From Pseudonocardia humida (GTDB lineage Bacteria > Actinomycetota > Actinomycetes > Mycobacteriales > Pseudonocardiaceae): DNA of 64,000 nt. The position numbers were made by a program, and so were the translations under genes. The stretch covers positions 186,001-250,000 of the forward strand of contig NZ_JAGSOV010000011.1 of the NCBI RefSeq assembly GCF_023898865.1. The letters are read 5' to 3'. How positions within the stretch are numbered: position 1 is the stretch's first letter; every line of letters starts with the position of its first letter. The notes below the pieces were generated by a model. It ran no database searches. It was not told the origin of the DNA and saw only the letters and a list, made by a program, of their open reading frames with translations. Shown here in pieces: positions 52,127 to 61,454 of this stretch.

Positions 52127-52735
52127 ATGCCCCGGCCGCACGTCCGCTCCCCCGATGCCGTCCTGGACGCCGCCGAGGAACTGCTCGTCGAACGCGGCCG
52201 CGCACAGCTGACCATCCGCGCGCTGGCCCAGCGGTCCGGTGCCGCCAACGGCAGCATCTACCACGCCTTCGGCTCGCTGGAGACCGTCGTCGGCGCCGCA
52301 TGGCTGCGCCGCGCGCGGCTCTTCCTCACCCTGCAACGCACCGCTGTGGACGACGCACTGGCCGCCGCCGACGCGCGCGGAGCGGTGCGGGCCGCGGCCG
52401 ACGCGCCGGCCCGCCTCGCCGACCACGACCTGCGCGCCGCGCAGCTGCTGGTCTCCCTGCAGCGCGACGACCTGCTCACCGAGGCCGTCGCTCCGGCGGT
52501 CGCCGACGACCTGCGCGCACTCGACACCACCCTCGTCACCACCCTGCGCGAGCTGGCCATCGCCGTCTGGGACCGCGGCGACGCCGCCGCGGTCGACGCC
52601 ATCACCCTCTGCGTGGTCCGCCTCCCCGCGGCGCTGCTGTTCGGCGAGATCCGCACCGGGCGGGTCCGCGCGCACACCCGCGCCCAACTCGCCGCCGCCG
52701 TCGGCGCCGTCCTGGACTGCGGCCCGCCGCCCTGA
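52127..52735 (+). CDS. TetR/AcrR family transcriptional regulator
   Basis: A 202-residue TetR protein: HTH SPDAVLDAAEELLVERGRAQLTIRALAQRSGAANGSIYHAFGSLE at residues 8-52, followed by a helical ligand domain. ATG 52127 follows AGAGGAGG. Followed 37 bases downstream by an enoyl-CoA hydratase gene on the same strand, which is its likely target together with itself via the palindrome at 52071. Confidence 0.9.
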   Translation: MPRPHVRSPDAVLDAAEELLVERGRAQLTIRALAQRSGAANGSIYHAFGSLETVVGAAWLRRARLFLTLQRTAVDDALAAADARGAVRAAADAPARLADHDLRAAQLLVSLQRDDLLTEAVAPAVADDLRALDTTLVTTLRELAIAVWDRGDAAAVDAITLCVVRLPAALLFGEIRTGRVRAHTRAQLAAAVGAVLDCGPPP

Positions 52736-52772
52736 GCACGTCACCCGGCCACCCACCACGCAGGAGACGCCC

Positions 52773-53444
52773 ATGCCCACGCTCGACCGTTCCGACGACG
52801 TCTTCGTCCTCGACCTCGGCGACGCCGAGAACCGCTTCCACCCCGACTGGCTCGCCGCGGTCGACGCCGCCCTCGACGAGGTCGAGCGCACCGAGGGGCC
52901 CCGCGCCCTGGTCACCACCGCCACCGGCAAGTTCTTCTCCAACGGCCTGGACCTCGAGTGGCTGGGCACCCACCCCGACCGGCACGAGGGCTACGTCGAC
53001 GACGTGCACGCGCTGCTCGCCCGGACGCTGGCCCTGCCGGTGATCACCGTGGCCGCGCTGCAGGGGCACGCCTTCGCCGCGGGCGCCATGCTCTCCCTCG
53101 CCCACGACCTGCGGGTCATGCGCGTCGACCGCGGCTACTGGTGCCTGCCCGAGGCCGACATCGCCATCCCGTTCACCCCCGCCATGTCCGCGCTCATCCA
53201 GGCCCGGCTGACCCCGCAGACCGCCCACGAGGCGATGGCCACCGCCCGCCGCTACGGCGGCGGCGACGCCCGCACCGCAGGCATCGTCGACCACGCCGTC
53301 CCCGAGGACGCCGTCCGCTCCACCGCCCTGCACCTCGCCGCCGCCCAGGCCGGCAAGGCCGGCGCCACCGTGGCCACCATCAAGACCCGCATGTACGCAC
53401 CGGTCCTCGACCTCCTCAACGACCGGGCGACCCCCCGCGGATGA
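52773..53444 (+). CDS. enoyl-CoA hydratase/isomerase family protein
   Basis: A 223-residue crotonase-fold protein, shorter than the usual 255-260. ALVTTATGKFFSNGLDLEWL provides the CoA oxyanion loop (A/S-G type) and LQGHAFAAGAMLSLAHDLRVM the second. The catalytic glutamate of hydratases is not obvious (LPEADIAIPFTPAM carries E and D), so isomerase activity is possible. ATG 52773; co-oriented with the TetR gene. Confidence 0.85.
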   Translation: MPTLDRSDDVFVLDLGDAENRFHPDWLAAVDAALDEVERTEGPRALVTTATGKFFSNGLDLEWLGTHPDRHEGYVDDVHALLARTLALPVITVAALQGHAFAAGAMLSLAHDLRVMRVDRGYWCLPEADIAIPFTPAMSALIQARLTPQTAHEAMATARRYGGGDARTAGIVDHAVPEDAVRSTALHLAAAQAGKAGATVATIKTRMYAPVLDLLNDRATPRG

Positions 53445-53448
53445 CCGA

Positions 53449-54198
53449 TCACTGCGAGCCGCCCCGACCCGGCCGCCTGCTGCGGCGGAGGAGCCGCTTG
53501 ACCAGCGGCAGCGCGAGGGCCACGCCGATCAGGGCCAGGCTCACCGCGGAGGCGTACCGGTCGACCAGCAGGACGACGTCGACGGCGTGCTGGCCCAGCC
53601 CGAAGCCGAGGCCGGCGACGAGGCCGGTCACCGCGAGCGCGCCGATCGCGTCCAGCAGCAGGAACGTGGTCAACCGCAGGCCGGCCCACCCCGCCAGGGC
53701 GAACACCACGGCCGTCGGCACGCCGGGCAGCATGGCCAGCACGACCGCCGCCCGGATGACCCGCGGATCGGCCTCCCGGCCCCGCCGCGCCCATCGCTGC
53801 ACCCGCGGGCTCGCCGTGAGCAGCCCGATGATGCCCGCACCCCACTGGCGGCCGGCCCACCAGGCGAGCCAGTCGAACTTGATCATCCCGAGGGCGCCCG
53901 CGGCGACGACCAGCCACAGCGGCACCTCGCCGATGCGGGCGAACGCCGCGGCGGCCCCGATCGCGATCAGGTCACCGGAGAGGAACTCCAGCAGCACCGG
54001 GTGCGACGCGATCAGGAACGGCTTCAGCGGCCGCAGCACGAACCCGATGGCCACCACGACCAGCATCGTGGCGATCAGTGCCCGGTCGGTCCGGGATGCC
54101 CGCCCCCGCCACGGCACCCATCGGCGCGCCGGGCGGGGAGCGCGCTGTCCATCCTCGCCCACCGGTCGGTCGGCGTTCAGGTCCTGAATCGTTCTCAC
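53449..54198 (-). CDS. DedA-like (VTT domain) membrane protein
   Basis: A 249-residue membrane protein with about five hydrophobic segments (IATMLVVVAIGFVLRPL, LIAIGAAAAFARIGEVPLWLVVAAGALGMIKFDWLAWWAGRQWG, AAVVLAMLPGVPTAVVFALAGWAGLRLTTFLLLDAIGALAV). The re-entrant pattern GxxxxxDWLxWWAG and LPGVPTAVVFALAGWAG resembles the DedA/VTT undecaprenyl-phosphate flippase family. Start GTG 54198; an N-terminal basic tail precedes the first helix. Convergent with the hydratase gene with a 4-base gap. Confidence 0.72.
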   Translation of the reverse strand: MRTIQDLNADRPVGEDGQRAPRPARRWVPWRGRASRTDRALIATMLVVVAIGFVLRPLKPFLIASHPVLLEFLSGDLIAIGAAAAFARIGEVPLWLVVAAGALGMIKFDWLAWWAGRQWGAGIIGLLTASPRVQRWARRGREADPRVIRAAVVLAMLPGVPTAVVFALAGWAGLRLTTFLLLDAIGALAVTGLVAGLGFGLGQHAVDVVLLVDRYASAVSLALIGVALALPLVKRLLRRSRRPGRGGSQ

Positions 54199-54284
54199 GG
54201 TCCTCAGCGAACGCGTCGGTCGGCTCAGCCGACACGTGCACCTGTCACGAGTTGACCGTGCGGCGGACGTGGGAGGGTGGCGAC

Positions 54285-55493
54285 GTGGTGAGCCCAGCCC
54301 GGCGCCGGCCCCCGATCAGCCCGCAGGTGGTCGTGCTCGGTGTGCTCGTGGCCGGCTTCGCCTGGGCGTTCGTGTTCCCGCTGCGGATGACGCGCCCGCC
54401 GTCCACGCCCTTGCTGGGCGCTTACCTGGCCGGGCTGACGGCGGTCGGCGCCGCGCTGTTCGTCGTGCTGCGCTCGGCCGTCCACCCGGGGAGGTGGCCG
54501 CGGGCGACGACCGTCGGGCCGGGGCTCCTCCTGCTGGCCTGCCTCGGGGTGTGGCTGCCGACGTACTCGTGGGCGGAACCGGGCCAGCAGCCGTGGGCGT
54601 GGCTGGCCGGCTTCGCCATCGGGGCGAGCGCGCTCGCGGACCGGCGGGCCGGCGCGGTCGCCGCCCTCGTCCTGGGCGGCGCGGCCGCGGCCGGCGCCGT
54701 GGCGTTCGGCCGCTCCGCGGTCGCGGGCGTGGCCATCGCGCTCGGCTGCGCCCTCGTCGTGTGGATCGCGGAGCTGTCGCTGGTGTGGCTGCTCGGGGTG
54801 GTGCGCGCAGTGGAGGCGGGCCGGGACGCCGCAGCGGAACTGGCGGTCGCCCGGGAGCGGCTGCGGGTGAGCCGCGAGCTGCACGACGTCCTCGGGCACC
54901 GGCTCGGCATCATCGCGTTGAAGGCCGAACTGGCCGAAGGCCTGGCCACGACCCAGCCGCAGCGCGCGGCGGCGGAGAGCGCCGAGATCCGGTCGATCGC
55001 CTCGACCACGCTCGCCGAGGCGCGTCGGGCCGTGCACGGCGACACCGTCGCCGACCTCGCGTCCCAACTCTCCTCCGCCGAGCTCGTCCTCCGCTCCGCC
55101 GGCATCGCCACGACCGTCGACGTCGACCCCGCCCGACTGCCACCAGCCGCATCGCGGCTGCTGGCCACGGTCGTGCGGGAGGCGGTGACGAACCTCCTCC
55201 GGCACGCCGACGCGCGGGAGGTGTCGATCACCTACGACAGCCCGTCGGCCACTCTGGTGATCACCAACGACGGGGTGGGGTCCGACTCCGGCACCGGCGC
55301 GCCGACGTCCGGGTCCGGTCTCGCGGCCCTGGCCGTGCGGTGTCGCGAGGCGGGGGCTCGGCTCAGCCACGGGCCGACCGGTGACGGCCGGTTCGAGGTG
55401 CGGGTAGCGCTGTCACCAGATGTCGCACCAGATGTCGCACCAGATGGCGCGGTGCGGCCACGACCGCTTCGACCAGGTGGGGAAGCTCGATGA
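54285..55493 (+). CDS. DesK/NarL-type sensor histidine kinase
   Basis: A 402-residue kinase with six hydrophobic segments (to about residue 170), a HisKA_3 dimerisation box RVSRELHDVLGHRLGIIALKAELAE with His200, and a HATPase domain (VVREAVTNLLRHADAREVSITY, GSGLAALAVRCREAGARL). The tail contains a small amino-acid repeat (DVAPDVAPDGA). GTG 54285 follows GGGAGGG. Its stop overlaps the response regulator by 4 bases (ATGA). The signal is likely membrane state or a lipid-type stimulus by analogy with DesK; unproven. Confidence 0.9.
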   Translation: MVSPARRRPPISPQVVVLGVLVAGFAWAFVFPLRMTRPPSTPLLGAYLAGLTAVGAALFVVLRSAVHPGRWPRATTVGPGLLLLACLGVWLPTYSWAEPGQQPWAWLAGFAIGASALADRRAGAVAALVLGGAAAAGAVAFGRSAVAGVAIALGCALVVWIAELSLVWLLGVVRAVEAGRDAAAELAVARERLRVSRELHDVLGHRLGIIALKAELAEGLATTQPQRAAAESAEIRSIASTTLAEARRAVHGDTVADLASQLSSAELVLRSAGIATTVDVDPARLPPAASRLLATVVREAVTNLLRHADAREVSITYDSPSATLVITNDGVGSDSGTGAPTSGSGLAALAVRCREAGARLSHGPTGDGRFEVRVALSPDVAPDVAPDGAVRPRPLRPGGEAR

Positions 55494-56110
55494 CCGACGC
55501 CCCGACGATCCGGGTGCTCGTCGCCGAGGACGACGAGCTGATCCGCGTTGCGCTGATCGCGCTGCTGGAGCGCGAACAGGGCATCGAGGTCGTGGCCCGG
55601 GCCGCCGACGGGCGCCAGGCGATCCAGCAGGCGCTGGCCCACCGCCCGGACGTCGCCGTCCTCGACCTGCAGATGCCGGTCGTCGACGGCATCGGCGTCG
55701 TCGTCGAGCTCGGCAGGGCGCTCCCCGAGTGCGCGTGCGTGATCCTCACCGGGCACGGCCGACCGCGGGTGCTGCGCACGGCGTTGGCCTCCGGAGCGCG
55801 CGGCTTCCTCGCCAAGGGCGCACCCGGCACCGCGCTCGCCGACGTCGTGCGGCGGGTCTTCGCCGGTCAGCGCTACGTCGACCCGGTACTCGCCGCGGAC
55901 GCGCTCACCGAGCCGCCGTCACCGCTGACGCCCCGGGAGGCGGAGGTGCTGAGCGCGGCCGGTGCGGACCGCCCGGTGCCCGAGATCGCCCGGACGCTGT
56001 TCCTCTCCGCCGGCACGGTCCGCAACCACCTCGCGACGATCACGCAGAAGCTCGGGGCCGGGTCGCGCGCCGAGGCGTACCGGATCGCCCAGGACCACGG
56101 CTGGATCTGA
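55490..56110 (+). CDS. NarL/DesR-family response regulator
   Basis: A 206-residue two-domain regulator: receiver with phosphoacceptor Asp59 (VAVLDLQMPVVDG) and LuxR-type HTH (LTPREAEVLSAAGADRPVPEIARTLFLSAGTVRNHLATITQKLG). ATGA overlap with the kinase gene. Typical partner in DesK/DesR-type systems. Confidence 0.92.
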   Translation: MTDAPTIRVLVAEDDELIRVALIALLEREQGIEVVARAADGRQAIQQALAHRPDVAVLDLQMPVVDGIGVVVELGRALPECACVILTGHGRPRVLRTALASGARGFLAKGAPGTALADVVRRVFAGQRYVDPVLAADALTEPPSPLTPREAEVLSAAGADRPVPEIARTLFLSAGTVRNHLATITQKLGAGSRAEAYRIAQDHGWI

Positions 56111-56289
56111 CGTGTGGACGCGGGAGGTGCCGAGCCGGGGCCTGACCGACCGGGCCGCCCACCACCCCCACCGATGGTCGCAGTCGCGGGTGCGTCGCGC
56201 TCCGACGAGCGCGTTGTGCGCCCACACGCCACGATCATCACGGCCGCCAGCGGTGCGGGCCTGGCCGTCGTCGTCGGAGGAGGTGCGTC

Positions 56290-57750
56290 GTGGAGGAAGT
56301 AGTACCCGCGTACGGAACGGTGCCATTGCTGCTCATCGCGGTAGGCGCCGTCGCGGTCCTGCTGGTGCTGATCATGGCGCTGCGCCTGCACGCGTTCGTG
56401 GCGCTGATCCTGGTCAGCCTGGTCACCGCGCTCGTCGCCGGGATCCCGGTCGGCGACGCCGTCGACACCCTCCTCGAGGGCTTCGGGACCACCTTGGCCA
56501 GCGTCGCGCTGCTGGTCGGGCTGGGCGCGATGATCGGCAAGCTGCTGGAGGTCACCGGCGGCGCACAGGTGCTCGCCGACACCCTGGTGGGGCGGTTCGG
56601 CGAGAAGCGCGCCCCGCTCGCGCTCGGCATCGCGTCGCTGCTGTTCGGGTTCCCGATCTTCTTCGACGCCGGATTCGTGGTGTTCCTGCCGATCATCTTC
56701 AGCGTCGCCCGCAGCTTCGGCGGCTCGGTGCTGCTCTACGCGCTGCCCGCGGCGGGCGCCTTCGCCGTGATGCACGCCTTCGTACCGCCGCACCCGGGTC
56801 CGGTCGGCGCGGCCGGCATCCTCGGCGCCGACATCGGCCTGGTGCTCGTGGTCGGGCTGGTGCTCGGCCTGCCCACCTGGTACGTCGCGTCGTACCTGTT
56901 CAGTCGCTGGGTGGGCAAGCGCACCTTCGTCCCGGTGCCCGATGTCCTCGCCGGTGGGGACGCCAGGGAGGAGCGCGTCGTCGAGATCGACGACGACGAC
57001 CCGGAGGACGGCGGGACGGGCGGGGCGCGCACCGGTACCCGCGCGCCGGCGGGTGTGCGCACGGCCCCGCCGCGGTTCAGCACCGTGCTGCTGCTCCTCC
57101 TCCTGCCGCTCGTGCTCATCCTGCTCAACACCGGCCTCAACACCCTGGCCACCGCAGGCGTCGTCGACGGCGACACGGCGACCGTGGGCGCCCTGCGGCT
57201 GTTCGGGCAGACCCCGGTGGCCCTGCTCATCACGGTGCTGGTGGCCATGGTGGTGCTGGGCCGGGAGCGGTTCAGCCGGTCCGAGGTGGAGGAGATCGTC
57301 AACTCCTCGCTCGGCCCGGTCTGCGCGATCATCCTGATCACCGGGGCCGGTGGCGCGTTCGGCGGCGTGCTGCGGGCGAGCGGGATCGGTGACGCGCTCG
57401 CCGAGAGCCTGAGCTCCATCGGGCTCCCGGTGATCGTCGCGGCGTTCATCATCGCGACCGCGCTGCGCGTCGCGCAGGGCTCCGCGACGGTGGCCCTGAC
57501 CACCACCGCGGGCCTCATCGCGCCCGTCGTCGCGGCGGAGGGGTTGTCGCGGTTCGACGTGGCGTGCGTGGTGATCGCGATCGCGGCCGGGGCGACGGTC
57601 CTGTCCCACGTGAACGACTCGGGGTTCTGGCTGGTGGGACGGTTCCTGGAGATGGACGTGAAGACCACCCTGAAGACCTGGACGGTCATGGAGACCCTGA
57701 TCGGCCTGGTCGGCTTCGCCCTCGCCCTGGTGGCGAGCCTGATCCTCTAG
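56290..57750 (+). CDS. gluconate:H+ symporter family (GntP) permease
   Basis: A 486-residue GntP-family permease with about 12 hydrophobic segments; family motif GFPIFFDAGFVVFLPIIFSVAR and the second HVNDSGFWLVGRFLEMDVK are intact. A hydrophilic insert around residues 215-255 (GGDAREERVVEIDDDDPEDGG) is unusual. Substrate is gluconate or a related hydroxy-acid. GTG 56290 follows GGAGG. It lies downstream of the two-component pair, which may control it. Confidence 0.93.
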   Translation: MEEVVPAYGTVPLLLIAVGAVAVLLVLIMALRLHAFVALILVSLVTALVAGIPVGDAVDTLLEGFGTTLASVALLVGLGAMIGKLLEVTGGAQVLADTLVGRFGEKRAPLALGIASLLFGFPIFFDAGFVVFLPIIFSVARSFGGSVLLYALPAAGAFAVMHAFVPPHPGPVGAAGILGADIGLVLVVGLVLGLPTWYVASYLFSRWVGKRTFVPVPDVLAGGDAREERVVEIDDDDPEDGGTGGARTGTRAPAGVRTAPPRFSTVLLLLLLPLVLILLNTGLNTLATAGVVDGDTATVGALRLFGQTPVALLITVLVAMVVLGRERFSRSEVEEIVNSSLGPVCAIILITGAGGAFGGVLRASGIGDALAESLSSIGLPVIVAAFIIATALRVAQGSATVALTTTAGLIAPVVAAEGLSRFDVACVVIAIAAGATVLSHVNDSGFWLVGRFLEMDVKTTLKTWTVMETLIGLVGFALALVASLIL

Positions 57751-58053
57751 TGGGGGGTGGCCAGGAAGGTCCGCCGGTAGATCGGTGGATCCAGGCGTCC
57801 GCTGGCGAGGCGCCGGTCGGCCCGTCGTACCTGGCGTACCCGGGTCGGCCGGCAACGCAGCCAGCGGGCGGCTGGGCCGCCGAGGGTGCCGGTGGACCTT
57901 TCTGGCCGCCCCACCAGCCGCCAGGGGTCCTGACCCCGGACCACGGACACGCTGGCCCCCGCACTGCGGGGGGAGCGAGATGATCCACGACCACGGCCCG
58001 GGAGAGCTACTCCGACGAGCCCAGGATCACGCCGAACTCACCGCAGCACCGGG
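57751..58053. terminator. intergenic region with terminator hairpin at 57956-57972
   Basis: CCCCCGC (57956-57962) and GCGGGGG (57966-57972) form a perfect 7-bp stem around ACT. The rest of this 303-base gap between convergent genes holds no recognisable gene; one frame reads PSYLAYPGRPATQP but lacks a start. Confidence 0.5.
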
Positions 58054-58515
58054 TCAGCGGGGGCTGCGGTTGAGCCGCCAGAGCTGCAGGGTCCACGGCA
58101 CGTCGTAGCCGATCACCCACGCCGTGTACGGAGCCAGCAACAGGCTCGACGTCCGGTCCCTGGACACCGAGACCTGCAGCGCGACCAGCGGCACGAGAAA
58201 GGCCAGGATCCCGACGAACCCACCCCACACGCTGCGGCGACCGAAGAGCACGAGGTTCCACACCTCGTTGAGCGCCAGCACCACCAGCGCCAGCCGCGTC
58301 GCGGTGCGGTCCCGGCGATCCGTGGCCCGGTAGAGCACGCACCCGAGCAGCACGTAGTAGGTGATGCCGACAGCAGCGAACCCCGCCAGCGGCAGCTGCA
58401 TCCGCGGCCGCCGCAACCCCTGCAGCCAGGCCAGATCGTCCTTGCTGATCAACGCGTTCCCGGCCACGGCCGCCGTCGTGGTCGCCGCGACGGCTGTGAG
58501 GATCGGACGGTGCAT
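58054..58515 (-). CDS. tspO: TspO/MBR family protein
   Basis: A 153-residue protein with five hydrophobic segments and TspO marks: WLQGLRRPRMQLPLAGFAAVGITYYVLLG, RTATRLALVVLALNEVWNLVLFGRRSVWGGF, APYTAWVIGYDVPWTLQLWRLN. TspO proteins bind porphyrins and modulate oxidative stress. ATG 58515 starts MHRPILTAVAATTT. It stands alone between terminator and the second two-component system. Confidence 0.82.
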   Translation of the reverse strand: MHRPILTAVAATTTAAVAGNALISKDDLAWLQGLRRPRMQLPLAGFAAVGITYYVLLGCVLYRATDRRDRTATRLALVVLALNEVWNLVLFGRRSVWGGFVGILAFLVPLVALQVSVSRDRTSSLLLAPYTAWVIGYDVPWTLQLWRLNRSPR

Positions 58516-58573
58516 GCGGCGAGGATGGCAGCGGAGTGCGGCACTGACCAGGTCGGGTGATCGCCGACCGCGG

Positions 58574-59230
58574 TCAGGGTTCGACGAGGCCGGAGCGGAT
58601 CGCGAACCTGGTGAGGTCGACGCGGTCGTGCATGCCCAGCTTCTGCAGGGCGTTGGCCCGGTGCCGGTCCACGGTCTTCACGCTGATGAACAGCGTCTCG
58701 GCGATGTCCTTGGTGGAGTGGCCCTCGGCGATCAGCTTGACCACCTCCTCCTCGCGCGGGGTGAGGAGGGTGTCCGGGAGGCGCTCGCCCTGCCGCCGGC
58801 GTTGGATGTAGTCCCGCACCAGGGCGGTGCTGGTGCCCGGGTAGTGGAACGGCTCGCCGCGCATCGCGGCCCGGCAGGCCTCCACCAGGTCCCGGTCGGC
58901 CACCGACTTCAGCACGTAGCCGACCGCGCCGACCTTCAGCGCCTCCACGAAGTACTGCTCGTTGTCGTACATCGACAGCATCAGCATCCGCACCGCCGGG
59001 GCGGTCCGGGCGATCTCGCGGGCGGCCTGCAGGCCGGTCATCCGCGGCATCGCGATGTCGAGCACAGCGAGGTCGACGCGACCGCGCGAGCACGCCTCGA
59101 CCGCCTCGGCGCCGTCGCCGACCTCCGCCACCACTGTGAAGTCGGGCTCGCCGTCGAGGATCAGCCGCAGCCCCCGGCGCACCAGCGCGTGGTCGTCGGC
59201 CAGCAGGATGCGCGCCTCAGGCGGTCCCAT
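58574..59230 (-). CDS. NarL/LuxR-family response regulator
   Basis: A 218-residue regulator: receiver with Asp58 (LAVLDIAMPRMTG) and LuxR HTH (LTPREEEVVKLIAEGHSTKDIAETLFISVKTVDRHRANALQKLG). ATG 59230 overlaps the kinase gene stop by 14 bases; GTG 59236 two codons earlier is an alternative. It pairs with the upstream HAMP kinase. Confidence 0.92.
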   Translation of the reverse strand: MGPPEARILLADDHALVRRGLRLILDGEPDFTVVAEVGDGAEAVEACSRGRVDLAVLDIAMPRMTGLQAAREIARTAPAVRMLMLSMYDNEQYFVEALKVGAVGYVLKSVADRDLVEACRAAMRGEPFHYPGTSTALVRDYIQRRRQGERLPDTLLTPREEEVVKLIAEGHSTKDIAETLFISVKTVDRHRANALQKLGMHDRVDLTRFAIRSGLVEP

Positions 59231-60257
59231 CCCCACCCCTCTCCCGTGCTCGTGCGGTGGGTACCACGAGACGGACCTCGGTGCCGCCCGACGGTGCCGG
59301 GTCGACCGTCAGGTCGGCGCCGACCAGGAGCGCGCGTTCGCGCATCCCCCGGATCCCGGCGCCCTCGGCCTCGTCGTCGATGCCGCGACCGTCATCGCGG
59401 ATGCGCAGTTCGACGCGGTCGCCGTCGCCGGTCAGGGACAGCTCCGCGTGCGCGGCGCCCGCGTGCCGCGCGATGTTCGTCAGACCCTCCTGCGCGATCC
59501 GGTACAGCACGAGTTCGGCGTCGCCGTCGAGCACCGGCAGCCGGTCGTCCAGCCGCGTCGCCAGCGCCACCCCGCTCGCCTCGACGAACTCGCCTGCCAG
59601 CGCGTTCATCGCGCTGAGCAGGCCGAGATCGTCCAGGACGCCCGGGCGGAGCCTGCGGGCGATCTGCCGGACCTCGTCGAGGCTGCTCCGGACCATCTCC
59701 TGGACGGCGCAGAGCTCGTCGCGCAGACCCTCGGGTGCGCGGTCGACGCTGCGCTTCAGGCCGAGCAGCACGACGGTCATGCTCTGGCCGATCTCGTCGT
59801 GCAGTTCGCGGGCGATCCGCTGCCGCTCGCCTTCCTGCGCGGCGAGCGCCCGCGCGGTGCTCACTCCGCGCTCGGCCTCCAGCCGGTCGAGCATCTCGTT
59901 GAACGTGCGCACCACGTACGCGAAGTCCCCGCCGCTGCTCACCGCGATCCGCTGTCCGGGTCGCAGCAGATCCACCCGTTGCATCAGGGCGGTCAGCCCG
60001 TCCAACGGACGCAGGCTCTCCCTGAGCAGGAACCCGCTCACCACCAGCAGGACGATCAGCCCCACGGCCAGGACGCTGATCTCGGTCACCACCACCGGAG
60101 CCGACACCGTGGCCGGCGACAGCACCAGCACCGCCGCCCCGGCCGAGAACACCACGCCGTTGACCACGAACAGCCGCCAGAACAGCGCGCTCACCGCTGT
60201 CCGGACCGGGCGGGTGCTCCCGCCCGCGGCAGGAGGGGACCGAACGGCGACGGGCAT
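59217..60257 (-). CDS. sensor histidine kinase with HAMP and HisKA_3
   Basis: A 346-residue kinase. One or two membrane segments at about residues 25-85 (LFWRLFVVNGVVFSAGAAVLVL, ITEISVLAVGLIVLLVVSGFLL-like), a HAMP region (RESLRPLDGLTALMQRVDLL, FAYVVRTFNEMLDRLEAE), the phospho-acceptor box RQRIARELHDEIGQSMTVVLLGLK and a HATPase (LYRIAQEGLTNIARHAGAAH, GIRGMRERALLVGADL). ATG 60257 is used; an upstream TTG is possible. A short 5' gap separates it from the 60258-60687 region. Confidence 0.9.
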   Translation of the reverse strand: MPVAVRSPPAAGGSTRPVRTAVSALFWRLFVVNGVVFSAGAAVLVLSPATVSAPVVVTEISVLAVGLIVLLVVSGFLLRESLRPLDGLTALMQRVDLLRPGQRIAVSSGGDFAYVVRTFNEMLDRLEAERGVSTARALAAQEGERQRIARELHDEIGQSMTVVLLGLKRSVDRAPEGLRDELCAVQEMVRSSLDEVRQIARRLRPGVLDDLGLLSAMNALAGEFVEASGVALATRLDDRLPVLDGDAELVLYRIAQEGLTNIARHAGAAHAELSLTGDGDRVELRIRDDGRGIDDEAEGAGIRGMRERALLVGADLTVDPAPSGGTEVRLVVPTARARERGGDGTA

Positions 60258-60687
60258 GCGGTCAGGGTCGCCCCCCACGAGGTGGGTTGTCCATGAGGGC
60301 AACGCCCCACTTCACCGCCTCCCGGCCCGATCCCGGCACGGCTGCACGGGAGATGAGGGTTGAGCCCGAGGCCCCGCCCCGGACGCCGGGCAGGCTGCCC
60401 GTCACGAACGCGCTCCGCGTCCGCGCGCCACCACCCGAGCCGCCGATCGCCGACCACACCGATGCGCGAAGGAGCAGCCGATCGCGCGGCCCGAACATGG
60501 GGGTTGAACCCGATGGTCGTCGGCGGCTCGGGCGGTCAGGCTGGTCGCGGGATCCTCAACCGCCCTCACAGTTCCTCGGCACGGGATGGAACCTGTCGAG
60601 TCGCGCGCCGCACGCTGCCGTGTCGGCCGTCCGCACGGCCGCGAAGAGGCCCGGGAACAGCGAGCTCACTTCGGGGGAAGGCACCGG
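60258..60687. promoter_or_regulatory. divergent intergenic region with two GGGTTGA(A/G)CCC elements
   Basis: 430 bases between divergent genes. GGGTTGAGCCC (60357-60367) and GGGTTGAACCC (60501-60511), 144 bases apart, are near-identical 11-mers and palindromic about the central G. Nothing else recognisable. Confidence 0.5.
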
Positions 60688-61257
60688 ATGAAAAGCGATG
60701 CACTGATCGCGGCGCTGGGCGTGGACGCGGTCGCCGCGGTGCGCGGGTACCGCACCGCGGTCGTGACCGATGCCGCGCGGCGCGGGCTCGTCCTGACCAG
60801 CAGCGCGCTGACCGGGCCCACCCGGACGGCGGCGGCCGGGACGCGCGTCCTCGACCCGGTCGACATCCGGTTGGTCTTCGCACGCGGAGGCGTCCGCGCC
60901 GACCTGAGCGGCCGGCTGCTGCAGTGGGGTCCGGCGACGGGCTGGTCGACCGAGGTGCCCGCGGACCCGGCTTCGGTCCGCTACTACGCCGGCCCGGATG
61001 CCGTCCCGCTCAGCCTGGTCCCCACCGCCCCGCAGATCCTGGACTGGGTGGTGAGGGGCGTCGACGCCGCAGCGGCGCGCCACCCCGCCCCGGCCCCGGA
61101 CGGGGTGGAACTCGCCGCCGACCCGGCCGCCCTGCGCCGATTGATCGACTTCATCGACCCGCCCCGGCTGGCGCACGCGCACCAGGTGCTGCGCGTCGCC
61201 GGACGCGCGCCGCACTCCCCCCATTTCCCGAGACCGAGACGAGGACGCCCATCATGA
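60688..61257 (+). CDS. DUF6292-like protein
   Basis: A 189-residue protein, RGYRTAVVTDAARRGLVLTSS ... DIRLVFARGGVRADLSGRLLQWGPATGWSTEVP ... SVRYYAGPDAVPLSLVPTAPQILDWV, matching the small DUF6292 family of Pseudonocardiaceae. Unknown function. ATG 60688 follows GGGGGAAG. Its stop overlaps the start of a small membrane protein gene (ATGA). Confidence 0.75.
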   Translation: MKSDALIAALGVDAVAAVRGYRTAVVTDAARRGLVLTSSALTGPTRTAAAGTRVLDPVDIRLVFARGGVRADLSGRLLQWGPATGWSTEVPADPASVRYYAGPDAVPLSLVPTAPQILDWVVRGVDAAAARHPAPAPDGVELAADPAALRRLIDFIDPPRLAHAHQVLRVAGRAPHSPHFPRPRRGRPS

Positions 61258-61418
61258 TGACCCTGCTGATCTTCCTTCTCGTCGCATGGCTCGCGCTGAC
61301 CGTCGTGGGCGTGCTGATCGAAGGCTTGTTCTGGCTGGCGGTGATCGGAGTCGTGCTCTTCCTCGGCACGGCCGGTTACGCGGCGATCCGGCGACGGGCC
61401 GGGCAGCAGATCACCTGA
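61254..61418 (+). CDS. small membrane protein, 54 residues
   Basis: A 54-residue peptide, MMTLLIFLLVAWLALTVVG then LIEGLFWLAVIGVVLFLGTAGYA, with two hydrophobic segments and a basic RRRAGQQIT end. Its ATG overlaps the DUF6292 stop, so the two are co-translated. Similar two-helix hydrophobic proteins are common in actinomycetes; role unknown. Confidence 0.75.
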   Translation: MMTLLIFLLVAWLALTVVGVLIEGLFWLAVIGVVLFLGTAGYAAIRRRAGQQIT

Positions 61419-61454
61419 TCCGACGGCATCGGCCGGAAGGCCGAGGAATGGCAC

